Shown here one piece after another: positions 55,695-64,000 of a DNA stretch of 64,000 bases. Within the stretch, counting starts at the first letter, position 1, and every line of letters begins with the position of its first letter. Where the stretch lies: contig NZ_SOZD01000003.1 of assembly GCF_004519335.1 (NCBI RefSeq), forward strand, positions 605,367 to 669,366. Direction: 5' to 3'. The DNA comes from Jiella endophytica (lineage in GTDB: Bacteria; Pseudomonadota; Alphaproteobacteria; Rhizobiales; Rhizobiaceae). The notes beneath the pieces were generated by a model. It did no database searches. It saw nothing but the letters and a program-made list of their open reading frames with translations, and was not told where the DNA came from. Both the position numbers and the translations under genes were made by a program.

Positions 55695-56488
55695 ACGCCC
55701 CCATCGCCCTCACCGCGGCACGCCCGGTCACCGATTCCGTCGTCGAGGTCCGCAACCTCGACAAGATCTACGCCGGCACGGTGCAGGCGCTGAAGGACAT
55801 TACCGTCGACTTCCCGCGCGGCCAGCTGACCTCGCTGCTCGGTCCCTCCGGTTGCGGCAAGACCACCCTGCTCAAGATCATCGCCGGCCTGTTGCCGGCG
55901 AGCGCCGGCGAGGTGCGGGTCAACGGCAAGGTCGTCTCCGGCCCCGGCCCGGAACGCGCCTTCGTCTTCCAGGACTTCGCGCTGATGCCCTGGGCGAGCG
56001 TCATCAAGAACGTCACCTTCGGCCTCGAGATGCGCGGCATGGCCAAGGCCGAACGCGAGGAGATCGCCCGCCGCTCGATCGCCAGGGTCGGGCTCGCCGG
56101 CTTCGAGAACCGCTATCCGCACGAACTCTCCGGCGGCATGCGCCAGCGCGTCGGGCTCGCCCGGGCACTTTGCGTCGATGCCGACGTGGTGATGATGGAC
56201 GAGCCCTTCTCGGCCGTCGACGAGCAGAACCGCCGCAAGTTCCAGGAGGAGCTGCTCACCCTCGTCGCGCAGGAGAAGAAGACCTTCATCTTCGTCACCC
56301 ATTCGATCGAGGAGGCGGTCTACGTCTCCGACCGGATCGTGCTGCTGTCGCCGCGTCCGGGGCGCATCGCCGAGATCATCGAGCCGGACATCAACCGCGA
56401 TGGCGACACCGAGGCGATCCGGCGCCATCCGGTCTATCTCGATACCGTCGATGCCATCTGGTACTCGCTCAAAACCTATCTGGACTGA
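55691..56488 (+). CDS. ABC transporter ATP-binding protein (NitT/TauT family)
   Basis: A 265-residue ATPase. Walker A GPSGCGKTT at residues 51-59, Q-loop FVFQDFALMPWASV, signature LSGGMRQRVGLARAL, Walker B VVMMDEPFSAVD and the H-loop VTHSIEEAVYVSDRI are all intact. Starts at GTG 55691, overlapping the previous stop. ATP hydrolysis here powers the importer with the two permeases. Confidence 0.94.
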   Translation: MNAPIALTAARPVTDSVVEVRNLDKIYAGTVQALKDITVDFPRGQLTSLLGPSGCGKTTLLKIIAGLLPASAGEVRVNGKVVSGPGPERAFVFQDFALMPWASVIKNVTFGLEMRGMAKAEREEIARRSIARVGLAGFENRYPHELSGGMRQRVGLARALCVDADVVMMDEPFSAVDEQNRRKFQEELLTLVAQEKKTFIFVTHSIEEAVYVSDRIVLLSPRPGRIAEIIEPDINRDGDTEAIRRHPVYLDTVDAIWYSLKTYLD

Positions 56489-56495
56489 GGCCGCC

Positions 56496-57251
56496 ATGAT
56501 CGTTTTCGGACGCCGTATCCCGATGGTCGCCTCGCTCCTTCTGTGGGCGATCCTCTGGGAAATCATCGGCCAGTTGCAGGTCACCATCCTGCTGCCGCCG
56601 CTGTCGAGTGTCGTCATGCGGCTCTTCGAGATCGTGCCGACGGCCTCCTTCATGTCGGCGCTCGGCGTGACGGCCTACGCATTCATCGTCGGAAACGTCA
56701 TCGCGATCGCCGTCGGTGTTCCCCTCGGCATCCTGATGGGCCGCTCGGTGATCGCCGACCGGCTGTTCCTGCCCTGGGTGAACCTCTTCCTTTCGGCACC
56801 GCTCACCGCTCTGGTGCCGGTGATCATGGTGATCTTCGGCCTCGGCCAGACGACGATCATCCTGACCGTCGTCCTGTTCGCGATCTGGATCATCGTCCTC
56901 GACGCCCGGGCCGGCGTGCGCTCGATCTCGCCCTCGCTGGTCGAGATGGCGCACAGCTTCGGGGCGAACCGTCTCCAGGCCTTCACCCGGATCTATCTCT
57001 GGGCGGCGCTGCCGGAGATCCTCGCCGGCATCAGGCTCGGCGTCATCCGGGCGGTCAAGGGCGTCATCATCGGCCAGCTCCTCGTCTCCATCGTCGGCTT
57101 CGGCGCGCTGTTCAAGCTCTACGGCTCGCGCTTCCTGATGGAGCATTTCTGGACGGCGCTGCTCGTCCTCTTCGCCCTCGCCTTCATCCTCGCGGAAAGC
57201 CTCGCCTGGCTCGAGCGCCGCGTCGACTTCTATGCCGCAAGCCGCGGCTGA
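56496..57251 (+). CDS. ABC transporter permease (NitT/TauT family), second subunit
   Basis: A 251-residue permease with the EAA loop SLVEMAHSFGANRLQAFTRIYLWAALPEILAGIRLG. The ATG 56496 follows the ATPase stop by seven bases; the open frame starting at 56400 overlaps the ATPase and is rejected. Its sequence differs enough from the 54813 permease to suggest a heterodimeric channel. Confidence 0.88.
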   Translation: MIVFGRRIPMVASLLLWAILWEIIGQLQVTILLPPLSSVVMRLFEIVPTASFMSALGVTAYAFIVGNVIAIAVGVPLGILMGRSVIADRLFLPWVNLFLSAPLTALVPVIMVIFGLGQTTIILTVVLFAIWIIVLDARAGVRSISPSLVEMAHSFGANRLQAFTRIYLWAALPEILAGIRLGVIRAVKGVIIGQLLVSIVGFGALFKLYGSRFLMEHFWTALLVLFALAFILAESLAWLERRVDFYAASRG

Positions 57252-57284
57252 CCCTTCACCACGACAAGAGGAATCGATAGCACG

Positions 57285-57968
57285 ATGTCACACGTCTTCA
57301 CGCCGGCGCCGGTCCCCGCCATCAAGGTCCGCGGCACGAGCGACACCTTCCCGGTAAGGCGCGTCTACTGCGTCGGGCGCAACTATGCCGACCACGCCAT
57401 CGAGATGGGCCACGACCCCGACAAGGAGCCGCCCTTCTTCTTCCAGAAGAACCCGGACAATCTCACCACCGACGGCGTCTTTCCCTATCCGACGCAGAGC
57501 TCGGACGTCCATTTCGAGATCGAACTCGTCGTCTGTCTCGGCAAGGGCGGCGCCGACATTTCCACCGAGGACGCGCTCGACCACGTCTACGGCTACGCCG
57601 TCGGCCTCGACATGACCCGCCGCGACCTGCAGGGCGTCGCCAAGAAGATGGGCCGCCCCTGGGAGATCGGTAAGGCGTTCGAGAAATCCGCTCCGATCTC
57701 CGAGATCGTGCCGGCCAGCGAGATCGGTCATCCGGATGCCGGTGCGATCTGGCTGAAGGTGAATGGCGAGACCCGCCAGGACGGCGACCTCAACCAGATG
57801 ATCTGGAAGACCGCCGAGGCGATCTCCTATCTCTCGACCCTCTTCACCCTCGCCCCCGGCGACGTGATCATGACCGGCACCCCCGCGGGCGTCGGCGCGG
57901 TCACCAGGGGCGACAAGCTCGAAGGGCATGTCGACGGGATCGGCGACCTCTCCGTCACCGTCGCCTGA
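57285..57968 (+). CDS. Fumarylacetoacetate hydrolase family protein, fumarylpyruvate hydrolase-like
   Basis: A 227-residue FAH-fold hydrolase. VYCVGRNYADHAIEMGHDP, FFFQKNPDNL, YPTQSSDVHFEIELVVCLGKGG (metal-binding His/Glu pair), GYAVGLDMTRRDLQGVAKKMGRPWEIGKAFE and GDVIMTGTPAGVGAV cover the active site. The length and the RRDLQ-KK-GRPW block fit fumarylpyruvate hydrolases (NagK type) of gentisate breakdown. agaggaa lies before the ATG, 33 bases after the transporter. It suggests that the ABC operon imports an aromatic-acid-derived or related substrate; gentisate dioxygenase genes are not in the window. Confidence 0.8.
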   Translation: MSHVFTPAPVPAIKVRGTSDTFPVRRVYCVGRNYADHAIEMGHDPDKEPPFFFQKNPDNLTTDGVFPYPTQSSDVHFEIELVVCLGKGGADISTEDALDHVYGYAVGLDMTRRDLQGVAKKMGRPWEIGKAFEKSAPISEIVPASEIGHPDAGAIWLKVNGETRQDGDLNQMIWKTAEAISYLSTLFTLAPGDVIMTGTPAGVGAVTRGDKLEGHVDGIGDLSVTVA

Positions 57969-58150
57969 CGGCGGCCGCCGCGGCGGCTCAGGCAGGGCGG
58001 TCAGGCAGGGCGGTCCGCGGCATTCCCGCCGCTGTCCTGCCCGACCGGCGCCGCCCGCGGCTACAGCGTCCGCGGCAGTATCCGCGGCCGCCGATGGCCG
58101 TGGTCGCTCCTTCGACTCCGACGCGAAACGAGGCGAAAACGCTTCCCCTC

Positions 58151-58166
58151 TGGCACGAAACTTGAT
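58151..58166 (+). promoter_or_regulatory. Candidate sigma-54 promoter of the peptide-type ABC operon
   Basis: tggcacg-aaac-ttgat lies 35-50 bases before the start codon at 58201. It matches the -24/-12 consensus tggcacg-N4-ttgcw except that the -12 GC is GA. Spacing is exact. Only weak evidence on its own. Confidence 0.3.
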
Positions 58167-58173
58167 TGTATCA

Positions 58174-58183
58174 GGTTCGAACC
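58174..58183. promoter_or_regulatory. 10-base palindrome before the peptide-type ABC operon
   Basis: ggttcgaacc is a perfect palindrome, 17 bases upstream of the start codon, flanked by gattg and caatc. Its place fits a repressor site overlapping the leader. Confidence 0.4.
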
Positions 58184-58200
58184 AATCGGGGGTCGACGCC

Positions 58201-59862
58201 ATGTCTCGCATCATCAGGCATCTTGATCAGTGGCGGCTCGGCCGCACCGATCTTGAGAACCACGTCATCGACGAATTGTTGGGCGGCCGGCTCGATCGCC
58301 GCTCGTTTCTGCGGCATGGCAGCCGGGTCGGCCTCTCCCTGGCAGTGATGGCCGCGGCGCTGAAGACCACCGGCCTCGATCCGATCGGCCGCGCCATGGC
58401 GCAGACCGGCAAGCCCGGCGGCACCGCCCGCATCGCACTGATCGCCCCCTCCGGCAGGATCGACCCTGTCACCGTCGCCGACCAGTACGGCCTCCTCGTG
58501 CTGCAGCAGGTCGGCGACTTCCTCGTCCTCGACGGGCCGGATCTCGTCCTGAAGCCGATGCTCGCCACCGAATGGTCGCCGAACGACGACGGCACGGTGT
58601 GGACCTTCAAGCTGCGCGACGACGCCAAGTTCCACGACGGCCGGACGATGACGGCGGACGACGTCGTCGCCTCGATCGACCGGCTCGCCGACCCCGCCAA
58701 CGGCTCCAACGCCCTCTCGGCCTTCAAGGGTGTCCTGTCGAAGGGCGGCGCGAAGAAGGTCGACGACCACACCGTCGAGTTCCATCTCGACGCGCCGAAC
58801 GGCAACTTCCCCTATTACGTCTCCTCCGACAATTACAACGCCATCATCCTGCCGGCGGACTATTCCGGCGACTTCGAAACGAAGATGAACGCCACCGGCC
58901 CCTTCATCCTCGAGAAATACACCCCGAAGGTCGGCGCCAGCTTCGTCAGGAATCCCGACTACTGGGGCGGCGCGCCGCTGCTCGACCGGGTCGAGCTCAG
59001 CTTCTACGCCGACCAGCAGCCGCAGGTGCTGGCGCTGCTCGGCGGCCAGGTCGACATCGTCCAGCAGGTCACCGTCCAGGGCTCCCAGAGCCTGTTCGAC
59101 AATCCCGCGGTCGAGATCATCCGGCTCGCCTCGAACGCCCATCGCGAGATCCACATGAAGTGCCAGTCGGGGCCGTTTGCCGACAAGCGGGTGCGCCAGG
59201 CGATGGCGCTCACCCTCGACCGGCCACGGCTGGTGCAGGGCCTCTTCCGCGGCATGGCCGAGGTCGGCAACGACTCGCCCTTCGCGCCGATCTTTCCCTC
59301 CACCGACAAGACCGTCGAGCAGCGGGCGAAGGACATCGAAAAGGCCAAGCAGCTGATGGGCGAGGCCGGAACGAGCGGCTTCGACGTCACCTTCACGACG
59401 ATGCAGATCCAGGAACTGCCGGCGCTGGCGAGCCTGATCAAGAACGCCGCCGCCGAAATCGGCATCAATGTGACGCTGAAGATCGAGGATTCCGGCGCCT
59501 ATTACGGCGATGCGGTTCCCGGCAAGTCGGACTGGCTGGACTCCGAATTCGGCATGACCGACTACGGCCATCGCGGCGTTCCCAACGTCTTCCTCGCCGC
59601 GCCGCTGAAGAGCGACGGCACCTGGAACGCCGCGAATTTCCAGAATGCCGACTACGACAAGCTCGCCTCGGACTATGTCGCGGCGCTCGATCTCGACGCC
59701 CAGAAGGAGGTCGCCGGCAAGATCCAGCGCCTGCTCCTCGACGAGACGCCGATCATCTACCCGTATTTCTACGACTATCTGACGGCCGCCTCGCCCAACA
59801 TGAAGAATGTCCAGCCGACGGCGATGGGGCAGATCTTCCTGCAGACCGCCTCCGTCGGCTGA
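58201..59862 (+). CDS. ABC transporter substrate-binding protein, peptide/nickel family (family 5), Tat-exported
   Basis: A 553-residue dipeptide/oligopeptide-type binding protein. It carries a twin-arginine signal (LDRRSFLRHGSRVGLSLAVMAAALK, residues about 31-55). TEWSPNDDGTVWTFKLRDDAKFHDGRTMTADDVVASIDRL and NATGPFILEKYTPKVGASFVRNPDYWGG are SBP_bac_5 hallmarks. Its cluster has two permeases and a double ATPase. Tat export is unusual for this family and would suit a protein that folds or binds a cofactor before export. The ligand could be a peptide, opine or other; nothing specifies it. The ATG 58201 has only a weak ribosome site (gggggtc). Confidence 0.9.
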   Translation: MSRIIRHLDQWRLGRTDLENHVIDELLGGRLDRRSFLRHGSRVGLSLAVMAAALKTTGLDPIGRAMAQTGKPGGTARIALIAPSGRIDPVTVADQYGLLVLQQVGDFLVLDGPDLVLKPMLATEWSPNDDGTVWTFKLRDDAKFHDGRTMTADDVVASIDRLADPANGSNALSAFKGVLSKGGAKKVDDHTVEFHLDAPNGNFPYYVSSDNYNAIILPADYSGDFETKMNATGPFILEKYTPKVGASFVRNPDYWGGAPLLDRVELSFYADQQPQVLALLGGQVDIVQQVTVQGSQSLFDNPAVEIIRLASNAHREIHMKCQSGPFADKRVRQAMALTLDRPRLVQGLFRGMAEVGNDSPFAPIFPSTDKTVEQRAKDIEKAKQLMGEAGTSGFDVTFTTMQIQELPALASLIKNAAAEIGINVTLKIEDSGAYYGDAVPGKSDWLDSEFGMTDYGHRGVPNVFLAAPLKSDGTWNAANFQNADYDKLASDYVAALDLDAQKEVAGKIQRLLLDETPIIYPYFYDYLTAASPNMKNVQPTAMGQIFLQTASVG

Positions 59863-59867
59863 GTCCC

Positions 59868-60833
59868 GTGAAGTCGGCATTCGGCCGCTTCCTGCTGCGT
59901 CGGCTGGGCCTCAGCCTGCTAACGCTGTGGCTGGTCAGCGTCGTGGTCTTTCTCGGCGCGCAGGTCCTGCCCGGCGATCCCGGCCGGGCGATCCTCGGGC
60001 CGCTCGCCGATGCGCGGGCGGTCGCGGCGCTGAATGCCGAGCTCGGTGCCGACCGCCCGCCGGTGGAGGTCTACGTCTCCTGGGTCGGCAACATGCTCGA
60101 GGGCGACATGGGCCAGTCCTATTCCTATCGCGCCCCTGTCGCCCCCTTCGTCGGCGATGCCCTCGTCAAGTCGCTGAAGCTCGTCGCGGTGATCTTCGTC
60201 ATCGTTGTGCCGCTCGGCATCGGCGGCGGCGTCCTCGCGGCGCTGAATGCCGGCAGGCCGCTCGACAGGATCATCTCGGTGGCGAGCCTTTCCCTCACCG
60301 TCATTCCGGAATTCGTCTCGGCGATCGCCCTGATCCTCGTCTTCGCGGTGATCCTCAGGTGGCTGCCGCTCTCGGCCACCTGGCCGGACGGCGCCGGCCC
60401 GCTCGTCCAGATCGAGCATCTGATCCTGCCGGCGCTGCCGCTGGTGATCGTGCTCTTCGGCTACATCGCCCGGATGGCCCGTGCCGGCACCATCGAGGCG
60501 CTGTCCTCGGACTACACCCGCACCGCGATCCTCAAGGGCCTGCCCTGGCGGACCGTGCTGACCCGCCACGTCCTGCGCAACGCGCTGGTGCCGACGATCG
60601 CGGTGGTCGCGGCGCAGACCGGCTATGCCCTCGGCGGCCTCGTCGTCGTCGAGACGCTGTTCCGCTATCAGGGGATCGGCAATCTCGTCCTCGGAGCGGC
60701 GAAAGCGAAGGACTTCGCCATGCTGCAGGCCGGCATCCTGACCATCGGCGCCTTCTTCATCGTCGCGACCTTCGTCGCCGACTGCCTGACGGTGATGCTC
60801 AATCCGCGGCTGCGGGCGGAGCTCGCCCGGTGA
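59868..60833 (+). CDS. ABC transporter permease (DppB/OppB-like)
   Basis: A 321-residue permease of the DppB group, starting at GTG 59868, five bases after the binding-protein gene. FLLRRLGLSLLTLWLVSVVVFLGAQVLPGDPGRAILG gives the first helix and the LPGDP motif. The EAA region is DYTRTAILKGLPWRTVLTRHVLRNALVPTIAVVAAQTGYALGGLVVVETLFRYQGIGNLV. Overlaps the next gene (gtga). Confidence 0.92.
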   Translation: MKSAFGRFLLRRLGLSLLTLWLVSVVVFLGAQVLPGDPGRAILGPLADARAVAALNAELGADRPPVEVYVSWVGNMLEGDMGQSYSYRAPVAPFVGDALVKSLKLVAVIFVIVVPLGIGGGVLAALNAGRPLDRIISVASLSLTVIPEFVSAIALILVFAVILRWLPLSATWPDGAGPLVQIEHLILPALPLVIVLFGYIARMARAGTIEALSSDYTRTAILKGLPWRTVLTRHVLRNALVPTIAVVAAQTGYALGGLVVVETLFRYQGIGNLVLGAAKAKDFAMLQAGILTIGAFFIVATFVADCLTVMLNPRLRAELAR

Positions 60834-61729
60834 GCGCCGCCCCGCAAACCGCCGCCTCGGATCCAGCGGCCATGGAAACCGCTGCGCCGGCGCCCGCCAT
60901 CTCCAAGGAACACTCGACGCTCGGCCTGCTCCTGCGCAGCCCGACCTTCCTCACCGGGGCGGCGATCGTCCTCTTCTGGGCCTTCTGCGCCGCCTTCGCG
61001 CCGTCCTTCGTGCCCTATGATCCGCTCGCCGACGATCTTCTCAACACCCTCGCCCCGCCCTCAGCCGAACACTGGTTCGGCACCGACCAGATCGGCCGCG
61101 ACGTGTTCTCCCGCGTCCTCGTCGGAGCCCGCGACATCCTCACCGTGGCGCCGCTGGCGACCCTGCTCGGCACCGCGCTCGGCACCGCCGTCGGCCTCCT
61201 CATGGGCTATTTCGGCGGCTGGACCGATGCCATCATCGGCCGGCTGATCGAGGTGATGCTGTCGCTGCCGCTGATCATCGTCGCGCTGATGGTGCTCGTC
61301 GCCCTCGGCCCCTCGACGCCGACGGTGGTCGTCGTCGTCGGCCTCGTCTTCACCCCGCTCGTCGCCCGCACGGTGCGCGCCGCGGTGCTGTCGGAGCGCC
61401 ATCTCGACTATGTGCCGGCGGCGGCGGTGCGCGGCGAAGGCTGGCTGCACGTCATGTTCGTCGAGATCCTGCCGAATATCTGGCCGCCGATCATCGTCGA
61501 GACCACGGTCCGGCTCGGCTATGCGATCTTCACCATCGCCTCGCTCTCCTTCCTAGGCTTCGGCGTCCAGCCGCCCTCGCCCGACTGGGGCCTTGCCATC
61601 GCCGAGAATTACGGCGTCCTCGTCGGCGGCTTCTGGTGGACGGTGGTGCCGGCGACGGTCGCCACCGCCTCGCTGGTGGTCGGGGTAAACCTCGCCGCCG
61701 AAGGCCTGCAGCGGGCGCTGGCCGAATGA
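60830..61729 (+). CDS. ABC transporter permease (DppC/OppC-like)
   Basis: A 299-residue DppC-type permease starting at GTG 60830. An Ala/Pro-rich N-terminal tail is followed by LLLRSPTFLTGAAIVLFWAFCAAFAP, then HWFGTDQIGRDVFSRVLVGARDIL and the EAA region LDYVPAAAVRGEGWLHVMFVEILPNIWPPIIVETTVRLGYAI...LSFLGFGVQPPSPDWG. It overlaps the ATPase gene by four bases (atga at 61726). Confidence 0.92.
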   Translation: MSAAPQTAASDPAAMETAAPAPAISKEHSTLGLLLRSPTFLTGAAIVLFWAFCAAFAPSFVPYDPLADDLLNTLAPPSAEHWFGTDQIGRDVFSRVLVGARDILTVAPLATLLGTALGTAVGLLMGYFGGWTDAIIGRLIEVMLSLPLIIVALMVLVALGPSTPTVVVVVGLVFTPLVARTVRAAVLSERHLDYVPAAAVRGEGWLHVMFVEILPNIWPPIIVETTVRLGYAIFTIASLSFLGFGVQPPSPDWGLAIAENYGVLVGGFWWTVVPATVATASLVVGVNLAAEGLQRALAE

Positions 61730-63780
61730 GCGCGCTCGCCGAAGCCCCGCACCAAGAGGCCGCGTCTGGCGCCTCCCCGGCCCTCGAACTCGGCGGCCTC
61801 AGCGTCACATATCGGGTCAGGGGCCGCGACCTGCCGGTGCTCTCCGACGTCAGCCTGACCATCGCCCGCGGCGAGGCCTATGGCCTCGTCGGCGAATCCG
61901 GCTCCGGCAAGTCGACCGTCGCCCTCGCCGTCCAGCGCGTGCTGCCGCCGAACGGCCGGATCTCGGCCGGTCATGCCAGCATTGCCGGCAAAGACGTCGC
62001 CACCCTCGGCGCGGCGGCGCTCCGCCAGATGCGCGCCCACGACGTCGCCATGGTGTTTCAGGATCCCGGCAAGGCGCTCAACCCCTCGCTCACCATCGGC
62101 CGCCAGATCGCCGAGGTGTTCGAGCTCCTCGGCGCCTCGCGCTCCGAGGCCCTGGAGCGCGGCGAGGCGATGCTCGGTCGGGTGCGGATCTCCGATCCGT
62201 CCCGCGTGATGGCGAGCTTTCCCCATCAGCTCTCCGGCGGCATGCAGCAGCGCGTCGTCATCGCCATGGCGCTGGCCAAGGATCCGGCGCTGCTGATCCT
62301 CGACGAGCCGACCACCGGCCTCGACGCCACCATCGAGGCCGAGGTGCTCGACCTCGTCGATTCGCTGCGCCAGGAATTCGGCGCCGCGGTCCTGTTCATC
62401 AGCCACAACCTCGCGGCCGTCGCTTCGCTCTGCAACCGCGTCGGCGTGCTCTATGCCGGCAAGCTCGTCGAGGAGGGGCCGGCCCGGGCGCTGTTTTCCG
62501 AGCCCCGCCACCCCTATACCGCAGGGCTCCTGCGCTGCCTGCCGCGGGCGGGCTTCAAGGGCGGCCCGGCGCTCGACAACATTCCGGGCTTTCCGCCGGT
62601 TCCCGGCTCGATCACCGCCGGCTGCGTCTTCGCCCCGCGCTGCGGCCTCGCCGAGGAGCGCTGCCGAACCGAGGCTCCGCCGCTCTCCGACGTCGGGCCG
62701 GGGCGCGGCAGCCGCTGCCATTTCCACGACCGGGTGGACGCGCTGCCGCGGATGAGCGAGGCGCCGCCGGTCACCACCCCCGAGCGTGGACCGGACGTCG
62801 AGCCGGTGCTGGCGATCGAGCATCTGTCGAAGACCTACCAGCTGCCCGGCAACCGCCGCGTCCAGGCGCTGCGCGACGTCTCCCTCAGCCTCGCTCCTGG
62901 CGAGACACTCGGCCTCGTCGGCGAGAGCGGCTCCGGCAAGTCGACCCTCGCCAATCTCATCCTCGGCCTTGTCGAACACGATGCCGGCGGCGCGATCCGG
63001 CTCGACGGGGCGGAGATTCCGGCAAGCGTCCACCAGCGGCCGCGGGATGTCGTCAAGGCGATCCAGATCATCTTCCAGAACCCGGATTCGGCGCTGAACC
63101 GCGCCCATACGGTGAAGCACCTCATCGGTCGGGCCGTCGAGCGGCTCGCCGGCCTCAGCGGCAAGGCGCGGACGGCCCGCGTCACCCAGCTGCTCGAGGC
63201 GGTCCGCCTGACGAAGCGCCAGCTTCCCGCCAGGCCGCGCCAGCTTTCCGGCGGCATGAAGCAGCGCGTCGCTGTGGCCCGAGCGTTTGCCGCCGATCCG
63301 CGGGTCATCGTCTGCGACGAGCCGACCTCGGCTCTCGACGTCTCGGTGCAGTCGGCGATCCTCAACCTCCTCACCGAGCTCCAGGCCGAGCGGCAGGTGA
63401 GCTACATCCTGATCTCCCACGATCTCGGCGTCGTCCGGCATCTGTCGGACCGGATCGCGGTGATGTATCTCGGCCGGCTGATGGAGATCGGCGCGGCTAA
63501 GAGCGTCCTGAAGGGCCCGCATCACCCCTATACCGAGGCGCTGCTCTCGGCGGCGCCCACGGTGACCGGCGAGCGCGGCACGCGCATCCGGCTGGAGGGC
63601 CAGATTCCGAGCCCGGTCAATCCGCCGACCGGCTGCGTCTTCAACACCCGCTGTCCCCGCAAGTTCGGGCCGATCTGCGAGACCGACGAACCGCCGCTCC
63701 TCGACGATCCCGACGGCCACGCCATCCGCTGCCACCTGCCGAGGGACAGGCTCGGCCACGCGGCGGCTGGCGCGGCGTAA
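61726..63780 (+). CDS. Double ATP-binding protein of the dipeptide-type ABC transporter (DppD-DppF fusion)
   Basis: A 684-residue protein with two complete ATPase domains. The first has Walker A GESGSGKST (about residues 55-63), signature LSGGMQQR and Walker B LLILDEPTTGLD, with the C-terminal oligopeptide-type Cys motif GCVFAPRCGLAEERC. The second (from about residue 364) repeats GESGSGKST, LSGGMKQR, VIVCDEPTSALDVSVQ and ends GCVFNTRCPRKFGPICETDEPP. Fused DppDF is frequent in rhizobia. Last gene of the operon; the ATG overlaps the preceding stop. Confidence 0.93.
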   Translation: MSALAEAPHQEAASGASPALELGGLSVTYRVRGRDLPVLSDVSLTIARGEAYGLVGESGSGKSTVALAVQRVLPPNGRISAGHASIAGKDVATLGAAALRQMRAHDVAMVFQDPGKALNPSLTIGRQIAEVFELLGASRSEALERGEAMLGRVRISDPSRVMASFPHQLSGGMQQRVVIAMALAKDPALLILDEPTTGLDATIEAEVLDLVDSLRQEFGAAVLFISHNLAAVASLCNRVGVLYAGKLVEEGPARALFSEPRHPYTAGLLRCLPRAGFKGGPALDNIPGFPPVPGSITAGCVFAPRCGLAEERCRTEAPPLSDVGPGRGSRCHFHDRVDALPRMSEAPPVTTPERGPDVEPVLAIEHLSKTYQLPGNRRVQALRDVSLSLAPGETLGLVGESGSGKSTLANLILGLVEHDAGGAIRLDGAEIPASVHQRPRDVVKAIQIIFQNPDSALNRAHTVKHLIGRAVERLAGLSGKARTARVTQLLEAVRLTKRQLPARPRQLSGGMKQRVAVARAFAADPRVIVCDEPTSALDVSVQSAILNLLTELQAERQVSYILISHDLGVVRHLSDRIAVMYLGRLMEIGAAKSVLKGPHHPYTEALLSAAPTVTGERGTRIRLEGQIPSPVNPPTGCVFNTRCPRKFGPICETDEPPLLDDPDGHAIRCHLPRDRLGHAAAGAA

Positions 63781-63848
63781 GGCGAAAGAGCATCGATATC
63801 GACAGAGCGGCACGGCCGCTCCCGAGACATCCGCGCGAAGCTGGCGCC

Positions 63849-63894
63849 CTGTCACCCCCTCTGTCCTGCCGGACATCTCCCCCTCAAGGGCAGG
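63849..63894 (+). repeat. Rhizobial intergenic repeat resembling the ctctgtcctgccggacatctcccc family
   Basis: tcaccccctctgtcctgcc ggacatctccccctcaaggg, about 69 bases after the transporter operon, has the look of the short intergenic repeats that recur across Hyphomicrobiales genomes (cctgccggacat is self-similar). Identification is from memory of the motif. No promoter evident. Confidence 0.4.
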
Positions 63895-63996
63895 CGAATC
63901 GCATATGGCCGGCGGTGATTTGAAGCTGATCGGGCTTGCGGTTTTGGCTCTGATTGATTCTGGAAGCATCCATGGAGATGTCCCGTGGAGGCGAAG

Positions 63997-64000
63997 ATGG
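63997..64000 (+). CDS. Possible start of a further gene, cut off by the window edge
   Basis: An ATG at 63997-63999 follows a strong ggagg (63987-63991) with a 5-base spacer. Only four bases of the gene are visible, so its product cannot be named. The preceding 100 bases (agctgatcgggcttgcgg..) show no other coding signal. Confidence 0.3.

Overview
The window is a high-GC (about 65-70% by eye) stretch of an alphaproteobacterial chromosome, most likely from the order Hyphomicrobiales (Rhizobiales). Evidence: the lexA-comEC-gltX-gltA order; an SOS operator of the alphaproteobacterial GTTC-N7-GTTC type; the DUF177/plsX/fabH/ihfA/merR block next to a ubiquinol-cytochrome c chaperone and a BamE-like lipoprotein; and rhizobial-style palindromic intergenic repeats. 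Family and genus cannot be fixed from the sequence alone.

Layout. 1-3095: 3' part of a molybdenum hydroxylase large subunit and a class III aminotransferase. 3368-29324: a surface-glycan locus of roughly 26 kb. It holds five typical sulfotransferase-type genes or P-loop relatives on the minus strand or in scattered positions, two paralogous P-loop sulfotransferase-like proteins, three methyltransferase-like proteins (two of FkbM type), GDP-L-fucose synthesis (gmd, fcl), a NodZ-like putative fucosyltransferase, WbqC, a large fusion with a PLP-aminotransferase domain, two glycosyltransferase-like proteins, and GDP-D-glycero-D-manno-heptose synthesis (gmhA, an hddC-gmhB fusion, hddA). A DUF1501/DUF1800 pair (6072-8805) is embedded in it. 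Together these could make a fucose- and heptose-containing polymer decorated with sulfate and methyl groups.

29710-48925 is mostly core genome: lexA with its SOS operators, comEC, gltX, gltA, a glutathione transferase, a D-lyxose/D-mannose-type isomerase, an exbB-exbD-tonB operon, a MerR regulator, ihfA, fabH, plsX, YceD, the cytochrome bc1 chaperone, bamE, anmK, then a TAXI-type TRAP transporter (permease 47129-48925, binding protein 49111-50076). 50077-53000 is an accessory-looking patch: inverted palindromic repeats, tRNA-Arg(ACG), and a solitary gene resembling the isonitrile synthases PvcA/IsnA/Dit1 (51479-52672), which is the most intriguing single gene here. 52934-63780 is a catabolic/uptake region: a FadR-type GntR repressor divergent from a NitT/TauT-type ABC transporter with a fumarylpyruvate hydrolase-like enzyme, followed by a dipeptide/oligopeptide-type ABC transporter with a Tat-targeted binding protein and a fused two-ATPase subunit.

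Gene starts were moved from the longest reading frame wherever a ribosome binding site, family alignment or operon overlap favoured a shorter form. All functional calls rest on reading motifs by eye; no database search was possible.
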